The translations under genes were made by a program, and so were the position numbers. Below, in pieces: positions 17,360 to 26,801 of a DNA stretch of 64,000 bases. Every line of letters begins with the position of its first letter. Within the stretch, counting starts at the first letter, position 1. The notes beneath the pieces are model-generated. The model did not search any database. It saw nothing but the letters and a program-made list of their open reading frames with translations, and was not told the origin of the DNA. The stretch comes from JBFHDX01 sp041584475 (GTDB taxonomy: Bacteria > Pseudomonadota > Alphaproteobacteria > UBA8366 > JADFVY01), in NCBI GenBank assembly GCA_041584475.1, contig JBFHDX010000001.1:22397-86396 (forward strand), given 5' to 3'.

Positions 17360-18321
17360 CGGCCTCATTCGAAGGCTTTCGCGAGCGCCTCGCGCCCGGC
17401 ATCGCCGAGTATCTGGGGCGTTATGATTCACTTTTTACACACGCCGCCGCCGGCGCCACGGTCGACGCGCAGCGCGCGATGTTCGGCGCCATGTGCAGCG
17501 CCTTCGCCCGGCCGCGGCCGCCGGGCCTGGCGGTGGACGAGGCGACGGTCGCGGCGGCTGACCACGAAATCCGCGTCCGCGCCTACCGGCCGCCGTCGCG
17601 GGATGCGCTGCCCGGCCTGCTGTACTTCCACGGCGGCGGCTGGATGTTCGGCGACCTCGAGAGCCACGACGACATCTGCGCCGAGCTCGCCCATCGCGCC
17701 GGCGTGGCGGTGATCGCCGTCGACTACCGGCGCGCGCCCGAGCACGCGTTTCCGGCGGCGCTCGACGACGGCTGGGCGGTGCTGCACGAAATGCACGAAA
17801 ACGCCGCCGCGCAAGGTCTCGACGCGAGCCGCATCGGCGTCTGCGGCGACAGCTCGGGCGGCACGCTCGCGGCCGCGCTGTGCCTCAGGGCGCGCGACGC
17901 CGGCGGCCCGCCGGTCAAGGCGCAGATCCTGATCTATCCGGCGCTCGGCATCGACTTCTCGCTGCCGTCCTATCGCGACAACGCGCAGGCGCCGGCGCTG
18001 ACGACGGACGCCATGCGGAGCTACTGGCGCGCCTATCTCGGCCGCGAGCCGGCCCCCGACATCGGCGCCCTGGCGGCGCCGCTGCTGGCGGCGGACGCAT
18101 CCGGCCTGCCGCCGGCGCTGTTGCTGGCGTGCGAGCTGGACCCGCTGCGCGACGACTGCATTGAACAGATGCGGCGCCTGGAAGCCGGCGGTGTGCCTGC
18201 GTCTCTGCACATCGGACGCGGTCTCGTGCACGGTGCCGTGCGGGCGCGTGCGATGTCGGGGGAAGCGGCGCGGTTGTTCGACGCGGTCTGCGACGGGGCA
18301 GGGCGCCTGCTGCGGGCTTGA
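17356..18321 (+). CDS. HSL-type alpha/beta hydrolase (esterase)
   Basis: A 321-aa hormone-sensitive-lipase family esterase. The oxyanion-hole motif HGGGW is at about 92-96, the nucleophile elbow GDSSGG puts Ser166 in the active site, and Asp262 (ELDPLRDD) and His292 (GLVHGAV) complete the triad. The ATG at 17356 overlaps the thioesterase stop as ATGA, so the two genes are coupled. The natural ester is unknown; an acyl-carnitine or choline ester would suit the neighbours but nothing in the protein shows it. Confidence 0.85.
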   Translation: MTASFEGFRERLAPGIAEYLGRYDSLFTHAAAGATVDAQRAMFGAMCSAFARPRPPGLAVDEATVAAADHEIRVRAYRPPSRDALPGLLYFHGGGWMFGDLESHDDICAELAHRAGVAVIAVDYRRAPEHAFPAALDDGWAVLHEMHENAAAQGLDASRIGVCGDSSGGTLAAALCLRARDAGGPPVKAQILIYPALGIDFSLPSYRDNAQAPALTTDAMRSYWRAYLGREPAPDIGALAAPLLAADASGLPPALLLACELDPLRDDCIEQMRRLEAGGVPASLHIGRGLVHGAVRARAMSGEAARLFDAVCDGAGRLLRA

Positions 18322-18345
18322 CCGGACGCCGCGCCTCCATAAATA
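18318..18345 (+). promoter_or_regulatory. Weak candidate promoter before the MBL-fold gene
   Basis: TTGACC (18318-18323), 16 bp, then TAAATA (18340-18345), in a short AT-richer gap; AGGAAG at 18347-18352 could serve the ATG at 18364. It overlaps the end of the esterase gene. Low confidence. Confidence 0.25.
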
Positions 18346-18363
18346 ACAGGAAGCGCTAATATA

Positions 18364-19239
18364 ATGGACGCACGCCCCATGACCCCTGCCGTGACCGCGT
18401 TCTTCGAGGAGGGCACGAGCACGATGTCCTACCTCGTCGCCGACCCGACCCGGCGGCGGGCGGCGATCATCGACCCGGTTCTGCTCTATGAGCCGGACGC
18501 CGGACGCACGCGGGGCGACTTCGCCGAGCGCATCGTGGCAGCCGCGGCGGACCAGCAGCTGACCGTGGACTGGATCCTCGACACGCACCCGCACGCCGAC
18601 CATCTGAGCGCCGTCGCCTGGCTCAAGGACCGGCTCGGCGCGCCGGTCGCGATCGGGGCCGGTATCGCAAGCGTGCAGGCGACCTGGCGCGAGATCTTCA
18701 ACCTCGGTGATCGATTCCCGGCCGACGGCTCGCAATTCGACCGGCTGCTGGACGAGGGCGACCGGCTGCCGCTGGGCGACCTCGAGATCGAGGTGTGGCA
18801 CACGCCGGGTCACACGCCCGCCTGCCTCAGCTACCGGGTCGGCGACTGCATCTTCGTCGGCGACACGCTGTTCATGCCGGACTACGGCACCGCGCGTTGC
18901 GATTTCCCGGGCGGCGACGCCCGGATGCTCTACCGTTCGATCCGCCGCATCCTCTCGCTGCCGGGCGAGACCCGCATCTTCGTCGGTCACGACTACCGGC
19001 CGGACGATCGCGAGCCGGCCTGGGAGGCCACGGTGGCGCGGCAGCGCAGCGAGAATCCGCACGTCCGGGACGGCATCGACGAGGACGCCTTCGTCGTCCT
19101 GCGCACCGAGCGCGACCGCGAGCTCGACATGCCCGAACTGATCCTGCCGTCGCTGCAGGTCAACATCCGCGGCGGCCGCCTGCCCGAGCCCGAGGACAAC
19201 GGCACCGCCTATCTCAAGATCCCGCTGAACCGGTTCTGA
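18364..19239 (+). CDS. MBL-fold metallohydrolase, persulfide dioxygenase-like
   Basis: This 291-aa metallo-beta-lactamase-fold protein has metal-ligand motif THPHADHLSA (H75, H77, D79, H80), TPGHTPA, the block VGDTLFMPDYGTARCDFPGGD, and GHDY. That block is typical of ETHE1/Blh-type sulfur dioxygenases, which oxidise glutathione persulfide to sulfite using one iron. It has no rhodanese or DUF442 domain and stands alone. A hydrolytic glyoxalase-like activity is the alternative. The second methionine at 18379 is also a possible start. Confidence 0.75.
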   Translation: MDARPMTPAVTAFFEEGTSTMSYLVADPTRRRAAIIDPVLLYEPDAGRTRGDFAERIVAAAADQQLTVDWILDTHPHADHLSAVAWLKDRLGAPVAIGAGIASVQATWREIFNLGDRFPADGSQFDRLLDEGDRLPLGDLEIEVWHTPGHTPACLSYRVGDCIFVGDTLFMPDYGTARCDFPGGDARMLYRSIRRILSLPGETRIFVGHDYRPDDREPAWEATVARQRSENPHVRDGIDEDAFVVLRTERDRELDMPELILPSLQVNIRGGRLPEPEDNGTAYLKIPLNRF

Positions 19240-19270
19240 ACCGGTGTCCCGCCGGGCTCTGGGGCCGTCT

Positions 19271-19305
19271 TTCACGTTTACGAGAGATAGTTGACGTATA
19301 CGTAA
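19271..19305 (+). promoter_or_regulatory. Candidate MerR (LiuR-type) operator and promoter
   Basis: TTGACGTATACGTAA (19291-19305) contains the perfect palindrome ACGTATACGT, with a related half-site TTCACGTTTACG at 19271-19282. It resembles the TTGACGT/ACGTAAA operators of MerR-type regulators of branched-chain and fatty-acid oxidation. TTGACG followed 18 bp later by TATGCT (19315-19320) could be the overlapping promoter, as usual for MerR control. Transcription would then start about at the ATG at 19328. Confidence 0.5.
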
Positions 19306-19327
19306 TATGGGGTGTATGCTGCACGCC

Positions 19328-19738
19328 ATGGACGCATCGAGCCATGGCGAACTCTACTCGGTCGGCGAGCTTGCGGACGATCTCGGCATCACGCCGCGGA
19401 CGCTGCGGTTCTATGAGGACAAGGGCCTCGTCGAACCGCGCCGCATCGGCCTCACCCGCGTCTACACGCACCGTGACCGCGGCCGTCTGATCCTGATCCT
19501 GCGAGGCAAGCGCCTCGGCTTCTCGCTCCGCGAAATTCGCGACTGGCTGGATCTCTATGACGCCGATCCCGGGCAGGTGGCGCAGATGCGCGTCCTGCTC
19601 GCCAGGGCCGGCGACCGGCTCGAGGCGTTGCAGCAGCAGCGCCGTGACATCGATGCGACGATCGAGGAACTGCAGGACATCATCGCCGCCGCAAAACGGC
19701 ATCTCTCGCGGCGGGCCCAGTCAGCTCTGGACTCTTGA
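19328..19738 (+). CDS. MerR-family regulator of beta-oxidation genes
   Basis: A 136-aa MerR protein with the winged helix-turn-helix (YSVGELADDLGITPRTLRFYEDKGLVEP), the family RVYTHRDRGRLILILRGKRLGFSL, and a C-terminal coiled coil with RRDIDATIEELQ. No cysteine metal-site is present, so it is probably not a metal sensor; members next to fad or liu genes usually sense acyl-CoA. The start at 19328 has no Shine-Dalgarno sequence and could be leaderless; 19307 is an alternative, but it would lie inside the proposed promoter. The thiolase gene begins 11 bp after its stop. Confidence 0.82.
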   Translation: MDASSHGELYSVGELADDLGITPRTLRFYEDKGLVEPRRIGLTRVYTHRDRGRLILILRGKRLGFSLREIRDWLDLYDADPGQVAQMRVLLARAGDRLEALQQQRRDIDATIEELQDIIAAAKRHLSRRAQSALDS

Positions 19739-19749
19739 AAGGCGCAAGC

Positions 19750-20889
19750 ATGACCAAGAATGTCGTGATCGCGGGCTTTGCCCGCACTCCCTTCACCTTC
19801 GCCAACAAGGGCGAACTCAGGCGGACGCGGCCCGACGAGTTGGCGGCCATCGCGGTCCGCAGGCTCATCGAGAAGACCGGTGTCGATCCGCAAGACATCG
19901 AGGACCTGATTTGCGGCTGCGCCATGCCGGAGGCGGAGCAGGGGCTCAATGTCGGGCGGCTGATCGGCTTGCTGGCCGACCTGCCGATCGCGGTCGGCGG
20001 CGCGACAATCAACCGGTTCTGCGGCTCATCGATGAACGCCATCCACATGGCGGCCGGCGCCATCAAGATGGAAGCCGGTGACGTCTTCATCTGCGCCGGC
20101 GTCGAATCGATGACCCGGGTGCCGATCCCCGGCTACAACCCGATGCCGAACCCGGGTCTCGCCGAGCGTCTGCCGGGTGCGTACATGTCGATGGGGGAAA
20201 CCGCCGAGAATCTGGTTCAGAAATATCAGATTACGCGCGACGAACAGGAGGAATTCTCGGTCAAGAGCCACGCCAAGGCGGCAGCCGCCCAGAAGGCCGG
20301 CCGGCTCGACGACGAGATCGTTGCGGTCGAGACCAAGGACGGCAAGGTGGAGCGCGACGGCTGCATCCGCCCCGACACGACGCGCGAGGCGCTGGCCGAC
20401 CTGAAGCCGGCGTTCAAGGAGGACGGCTCGGTCACCGCGGGAACCTCCTCGCCGCTGACCGACGGCGCCGCCGCGGTCCTCGTCTGCAGCGAGGACTATG
20501 CATCGAGCAAGGGACTGAACCCGCTTGCGCGCGTCCGCAGCGCGGCGGTCGCGGGCTGCCAGCCCGACGTCATGGGCATCGGCCCGGTGCTGGCGACGCG
20601 CAAGGCGCTGGAACGCGCCGGCCTGAAACTCGACGAGATCGACGTCATCGAGATGAACGAGGCGTTCGCCTCGCAGGTGCTGGCGTGCGCCCGCGAGCTG
20701 CCGTTCGACTTCGAGCGCATGAACCTCGACGGCGGCGCCATCGCGCTCGGTCATCCGCTCGGCGCCACCGGCGCCCGCATCACCGGCAAGGCGGCGCAGA
20801 TCCTGAAGCGCGAGAAGGGCAAATACGCGCTCTCGACGCAGTGCATCGGCGGCGGCCAGGGCATCGCGACGATACTCGAAGCGGTCTGA
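19750..20889 (+). CDS. fadA: Acetyl-CoA acyltransferase (thiolase)
   Basis: A 379-aa thiolase with acyl-accepting Cys91 in NRFCGSSMNAIHMAAG, the GHPLGATGARI histidine (about H335) and the second catalytic cysteine in QCIGGGQGIA (about C365). It cleaves 3-ketoacyl-CoA with CoA in the last step of beta-oxidation. The start follows AAAGG. It sits between a MerR regulator and a FadB-type multifunctional enzyme, so the operon is MerR-fadA-fadB-acyl-CoA dehydrogenase. Confidence 0.9.
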   Translation: MTKNVVIAGFARTPFTFANKGELRRTRPDELAAIAVRRLIEKTGVDPQDIEDLICGCAMPEAEQGLNVGRLIGLLADLPIAVGGATINRFCGSSMNAIHMAAGAIKMEAGDVFICAGVESMTRVPIPGYNPMPNPGLAERLPGAYMSMGETAENLVQKYQITRDEQEEFSVKSHAKAAAAQKAGRLDDEIVAVETKDGKVERDGCIRPDTTREALADLKPAFKEDGSVTAGTSSPLTDGAAAVLVCSEDYASSKGLNPLARVRSAAVAGCQPDVMGIGPVLATRKALERAGLKLDEIDVIEMNEAFASQVLACARELPFDFERMNLDGGAIALGHPLGATGARITGKAAQILKREKGKYALSTQCIGGGQGIATILEAV

Positions 20890-20902
20890 GGAGGGCGTGT
20901 CC

Positions 20903-23233
20903 ATGGAAATCAAGCGCGCGGCCGTCATCGGCGCCGGTGTCATGGGCAGCGGCATCGCCGCCCACATCGCCAACGCCGGAGTCCCGGTCCTCTTGCTCGA
21001 TATCGTGCCCAAGGGCGCAAAGCAGGGCGCGCGGAGCGCCATCGCCGAGGGCGCCATCGCGAAACTGCTGAAGGCGGACCCCGCGCCGTTCATGCACAGG
21101 CGCAACGCGCGGCTGCTCAGGCCCGGCAACATCGAGGACGATCTCGATGCGCTCGGCGACTGCGACTGGATCGTCGAGGCGGTGCTCGAGGACCCGAAGA
21201 TCAAGCGCGACCTCTACGCGAAAATCGAGAAGCACCGCAAGAAGGGCTCGGTCGTCTCGTCGAATACCTCGACGCTGCCGCTGGCGGTCCTGACCAAGGG
21301 CATGCCGAAGAGCTTCGCGCGCGATTTCCTGATCACGCATTTCTTCAATCCGCCGCGCTACATGCGGCTGCTAGAGCTGGTGACCGGGCCGCAGACCGGC
21401 GCCGAGGCGATCGCCGCGATCGGCGACTTCGCCGACCACCGGCTCGGCAAGAGCGTCGTCGCCGCCAAGGACACGCCGGGCTTCATCGCCAACCGGCTCG
21501 GCGTGTTCTGGATCGAGTGCGCGATCGCGGAGGCGCTCGACGGCGGCCTGACGATCGAGGAGGCCGACGCCGTCATGGGCCGGCCGATGGGCATTCCCAA
21601 GACCGGCGTCTTCGGGCTGGTCGATCTCGTCGGCCTCGACCTCAGCCGCTATGTCTCGCGCGAGATGGCGGCGGCGCTGCCGAAACAGGATGCGTACCAT
21701 GCGGTCAAGCGGGAGCTGCCGCTGTTCGACAAGCTGATCGCCGACGGCTACACCGGCCGCAAGGGGAAGGGCGGCTTCTACCGCCTCAACGTTGCCGACG
21801 GCGAGCGGGTCAAGGAGGCGATCGACCTGAACAGCGGCGAATACGCGCCGGCGCAGCGGCCGCGACCCGACAGCGTCGCCGCCGCCGGCAAGAATCTGCA
21901 GGCGCTGATGGCCTATCCGGACAAGACGGGCGGCTACGCCTGGCGCGTGTTCTCGCAGCTGCTGGTCTATGCCGCATCGCTGATTCCCGAGATCGCCGAC
22001 GACATCGCCGCGGCGGACGAGGCGATGCGCCTCGGTTACGCCTGGAAGGAGGGCCCGTTCCAGATCGCCGACCGCGTCGGCGTCGCGTGGATCGCGAGCC
22101 GGCTCGAGGCGGAGGGGCGCGAGGTGCCGGCGCTGCTGCGCGAGGCGGCGGAGGCCGGGGGCTTCTACCGCGTCGAGCAGGGCCGCCTGCAGCATCTCGC
22201 GGTGGACGGCGCCTATGTCGACGTTACCCGGCGCGAGGGCGTGCTGCTGCTCGAGGATATCAAGCGCGCCTCCGAGCCGCTCGCGCGCAACGGCTCGGCC
22301 AGCCTGTGGGACCTTGGCGACGGCATAGTTTGCCTCGAATTCCACAGCAAGATGAATGCGCTCGACCAGGATTCGCTGAAGCTGGTCGAAGACGCGGTCA
22401 AGCTCGTGCCCAAGGCGCACAAGGGCCTCGTGATCTACAACGAGGGCTCGAACTTCTCGGTCGGCGCCAATGTCGGCATGGCACTGTTCGCCGCCAACGT
22501 GGCGCTGTGGCCGATGATCGAGGAGCTCGTGGCCACGGGCCAGCGCATCTACAAGGCCCTCAAATACGCGCCGTTCCCGGTCGTCGGTGCGCCGTCGGGC
22601 ATGGCGCTCGGCGGCGGCTGCGAGATCCTGCTGCATTGCGACGCGATCCAGGCCCATGCCGAGAGCTATATCGGGCTCGTCGAGGTCGGTGTCGGGGTGA
22701 TTCCGGGCTGGGGCGGCTGCAAGGAGCTGTTGACCCGCTGGGCGACCGCGCCGAAGGCGCCGCGCGGTCCGATGCCGCCGGTGGCGAAGGCGTTCCAGAG
22801 CATCGGCACGGCGCAGGTCGCCAAATCCGCGGTCGAGGCGCAGGAGCTCATGTTCCTGCGCGCCGGCGACGCCATCACGATGAACCGCGACCGCCTGCTC
22901 GCCGACGCCAAGGCGCGGGTGCTGCAGCTGGCCGACGGCTACAGCCCGCCCGAGGAGATCATGCTGCGGCTGCCGGGCGCGACCGGACGGGCGGCGATCG
23001 AGATGGCGGTGCGGGACTTCGAGCTCAAGGGTCTGGTGACGCCGCACGACCGCGTCGTCGTGCAGGAGTTGAAACAGGTCCTGACCGGCGGCGATACCGA
23101 CATCGTCGACGAGGTCGGCGAGGACGCGCTGCTGGCGCTCGAACGCGCCGCGTTCACGAGGTTGATCCGGCATCCCGGGACGCTGGCCCGCATCGAGCAC
23201 ATGCTCGATACCGGCAAACCGCTGCGAAACTAG
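20903..23233 (+). CDS. FadB-like 3-hydroxyacyl-CoA dehydrogenase / enoyl-CoA hydratase
   Basis: A 776-aa bifunctional enzyme with the domain order typical of this alphaproteobacterial type: N-terminal NAD domain (AAVIGAGVMGSGIAAHI), 3HCDH C domains (ITHFFNPPRYMRLLELV, KGKGGFYRL), then a crotonase domain from about residue 470 (NEGSNFSVGANVG, GMALGGGCEILLHCD, LVEVGVGVIPGWGG). This is the reverse of E. coli FadB, where the hydratase is N-terminal. The ATG at 20903 has GGAGGG eight bases upstream; the GTG at 20897 is too close to it. It works with the flanking thiolase and dehydrogenase. Confidence 0.88.
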   Translation: MEIKRAAVIGAGVMGSGIAAHIANAGVPVLLLDIVPKGAKQGARSAIAEGAIAKLLKADPAPFMHRRNARLLRPGNIEDDLDALGDCDWIVEAVLEDPKIKRDLYAKIEKHRKKGSVVSSNTSTLPLAVLTKGMPKSFARDFLITHFFNPPRYMRLLELVTGPQTGAEAIAAIGDFADHRLGKSVVAAKDTPGFIANRLGVFWIECAIAEALDGGLTIEEADAVMGRPMGIPKTGVFGLVDLVGLDLSRYVSREMAAALPKQDAYHAVKRELPLFDKLIADGYTGRKGKGGFYRLNVADGERVKEAIDLNSGEYAPAQRPRPDSVAAAGKNLQALMAYPDKTGGYAWRVFSQLLVYAASLIPEIADDIAAADEAMRLGYAWKEGPFQIADRVGVAWIASRLEAEGREVPALLREAAEAGGFYRVEQGRLQHLAVDGAYVDVTRREGVLLLEDIKRASEPLARNGSASLWDLGDGIVCLEFHSKMNALDQDSLKLVEDAVKLVPKAHKGLVIYNEGSNFSVGANVGMALFAANVALWPMIEELVATGQRIYKALKYAPFPVVGAPSGMALGGGCEILLHCDAIQAHAESYIGLVEVGVGVIPGWGGCKELLTRWATAPKAPRGPMPPVAKAFQSIGTAQVAKSAVEAQELMFLRAGDAITMNRDRLLADAKARVLQLADGYSPPEEIMLRLPGATGRAAIEMAVRDFELKGLVTPHDRVVVQELKQVLTGGDTDIVDEVGEDALLALERAAFTRLIRHPGTLARIEHMLDTGKPLRN

Positions 23234-23250
23234 GCCGAGGACCATAAGCC

Positions 23251-25035
<1,785 letters not shown>

Positions 25036-25070
25036 GATAGGGGCCAAGGCAACCCGTTGGGAGGACGACC

Positions 25071-25754
25071 ATGCGGGGTCGAGGGGCGGGGCGTGCCGGA
25101 CGTGCCGGGGTACCGGCGCTGGTGCTGGCGCTGGCCCTCGCTCCGGGGACGCAGACGATGGCGGCCTACCAGCCGCCGGCAGGGACGGTCGAATACACCA
25201 TCCATCACTCGAAATACGACGTGATCGGGACGCACGGCGTCTCGTTCTCGCGCGGCGCCGACGAGCTGACGGTCAACGTCGTCATCCAGATCAAGGTGAA
25301 GCTGCTGTTCATCACCGCCCACTCGCTCGAATCCGAGCGGCGCGAGGTGTGGCGGGGCGGACGGCTCGTCGCCTACCGTGCGCGCACCGACGAGAACAGC
25401 AAGCTGTTCAACGTCTCGGCGCGCATGGAGGGCGACAGCCTGGTCATTTCCGGCAGCAACGGCACGACGCGCACGCAGCAGCCGGTATTTCCGACGCATC
25501 CGTGGAATCCCGAAATCGTCAATCAGCGCTTGCTGATGGACACGAAAACGGGGGAATTGCTCGAGGTTTCCACCAAAGCCGCGGGCGAGGACACGGTCGA
25601 GGTCGCGGGCGTCCCGGTCCGCACCCGTCGCTACGTGATGTCGGGTGGCCTCGACCGGGAGTTGTGGTTCGACGAATCGGGCAACTGGATCCAAATGAAG
25701 TTCAAGAACGACGGCGCGACGCTGACCTTCACGCGCTCGACGCCACTGCGTTGA
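25071..25754 (+). CDS. Exported DUF6134-like protein
   Basis: A 227-aa protein with a signal peptide ending around GTQTMAAYQ and a predicted all-beta mature domain (YTIHHSKYDVIGTHGVSF, HSLESERREVWRGGRLVAY, GLDRELWFDESGNWIQM). The pattern recalls the DUF6134 family. No catalytic motif is visible. It lies 35 bp after the fad operon with its own GGAGG site, so it may be its last gene. A role in binding lipids or in envelope lipid handling is conceivable but unsupported. Confidence 0.65.
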   Translation: MRGRGAGRAGRAGVPALVLALALAPGTQTMAAYQPPAGTVEYTIHHSKYDVIGTHGVSFSRGADELTVNVVIQIKVKLLFITAHSLESERREVWRGGRLVAYRARTDENSKLFNVSARMEGDSLVISGSNGTTRTQQPVFPTHPWNPEIVNQRLLMDTKTGELLEVSTKAAGEDTVEVAGVPVRTRRYVMSGGLDRELWFDESGNWIQMKFKNDGATLTFTRSTPLR

Positions 25755-25773
25755 GGGATTGCACGATCCGATG

Positions 25774-25802
25774 CGGCGGCGGCCGGGCGCCCGCCGTTCT
25801 TT
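25774..25802. terminator. Possible bidirectional terminator
   Basis: Between convergent genes, CGGCGG repeats (25774-25782) can pair with CCGCCG (25791-25796), followed by TTCTTT. The stem is GC-rich and the U-tract short, so this is a tentative call. Confidence 0.35.
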
Positions 25803-25827
25803 CCGGCCGGGCGAGCGCGGGCGCCGA

Positions 25828-26181
25828 TCAAGGCTGGATCACGTTCTGGATGACCGTCAGCAGACGTTCGGTGCGGAACGGCTTGCGCAGCACGGCCACG
25901 GCCCCGAGGCTCTTCATCGTCTCGAGATAGGCCGGATTGCCCGACATGGCGATGACCGGCAGGTCAGGGTAGTGCAGCTTCATCGTCCGCAGCGTCTCGA
26001 CCCCTTCGCCGGAGCGCATGATGACGTCGGTGACCACGATGTCGATCTCCGTCGACTTGAGGATGCCGAGCCCGGCGACACCGCCCGCGGCCGATACGAC
26101 CGTGTACCCCGCCTTCTCGAGCTGATGGGCAAGGATGGCGAGAAGTTCGCTATCGTCCTCAATCAGGAGAATTCGTTTCAA
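25828..26181 (-). CDS. Single-domain response regulator (CheY-like)
   Basis: A 117-aa stand-alone receiver domain with the acidic pair E8/D9-D10, phosphoacceptor D52 (VVTDVIM), S80 and K100 (LRKPF). It has no output domain, so it acts through protein contacts or in a phosphorelay. No kinase is adjacent, but the two orphan histidine kinases at 5955-9944 lack regulators and could in principle phosphorylate it; this is only a possibility. It is convergent with the gene at 25071. Confidence 0.85.
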   Translation of the reverse strand: MKRILLIEDDSELLAILAHQLEKAGYTVVSAAGGVAGLGILKSTEIDIVVTDVIMRSGEGVETLRTMKLHYPDLPVIAMSGNPAYLETMKSLGAVAVLRKPFRTERLLTVIQNVIQP

Positions 26182-26455
26182 GACCAGTTCCCCGGACCGG
26201 TATCGAGGCCGGTTCCGAAATCATGCACGCGCCCCCGACGACGTGCGCCGCGGCCACCGTCCGCCCCGCGAAGCGACCGAACCGCCCGCCCCGACCGCGA
26301 CAGCGGGCCGCGACAACCGTGATCAGCCACCGTCATCCCGTAAGCTCATAGTCCAACTATTTAAGGTTGTAAATCCTGTTGCCGAACACGATCACCGATT
26401 TGTGCTCGGATAGCGGCCGCGGGGCGGCCGGCGACGGGCCCGGCCCGACCCGGGT

Positions 26456-26758
26456 TCAATCCTCCATCATCGAGGCGAGCTTCAGGGCCACGCCGAGCGA
26501 ACCGTCCACCTTCAGCTTGCCGAGCGTGTAGGCGAGCGTCGGGTTGAGATCGCCGCCGATCAGCTTGCGCGCGTTGTCCAGCGACAGACGCAGCGTACAG
26601 TCGGCGTCCCCGTCGTCCTCGCTCAGCGCGGGCGGCGTCACCGTGCCGTCGAGCAGCAGCACCCCGCCCTCGTCGAAGGCGAATTTCACCCGGTAGTTCA
26701 GGCCGGCAAAGCGCATGAGGTCGCGGCGCATTTCCTCGGCAATCGTCTCGACGGTCAT
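26456..26758 (-). CDS. SCP2 sterol-carrier-like domain protein
   Basis: A 100-aa SCP2-fold protein (VKFAFDEGGVLLLDG, DADCTLRLSLDNARKLIGGDLNPTLAYTLGKLKVDGSLGVALKL). Such proteins bind acyl-CoA or other lipids. The ATG at 26758 is used; the in-frame extension to 26836 is arginine/proline-rich shadow. It lies 43 bp after a long-chain fatty acid-CoA ligase on the same strand, which fits a lipid carrier role. Confidence 0.78.
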   Translation of the reverse strand: MTVETIAEEMRRDLMRFAGLNYRVKFAFDEGGVLLLDGTVTPPALSEDDGDADCTLRLSLDNARKLIGGDLNPTLAYTLGKLKVDGSLGVALKLASMMED

Positions 26759-26801
26759 GGGACGGGCTCCTCGGTCGGGCGGGGTTCGCGGGTGAGTCGG
26801 G

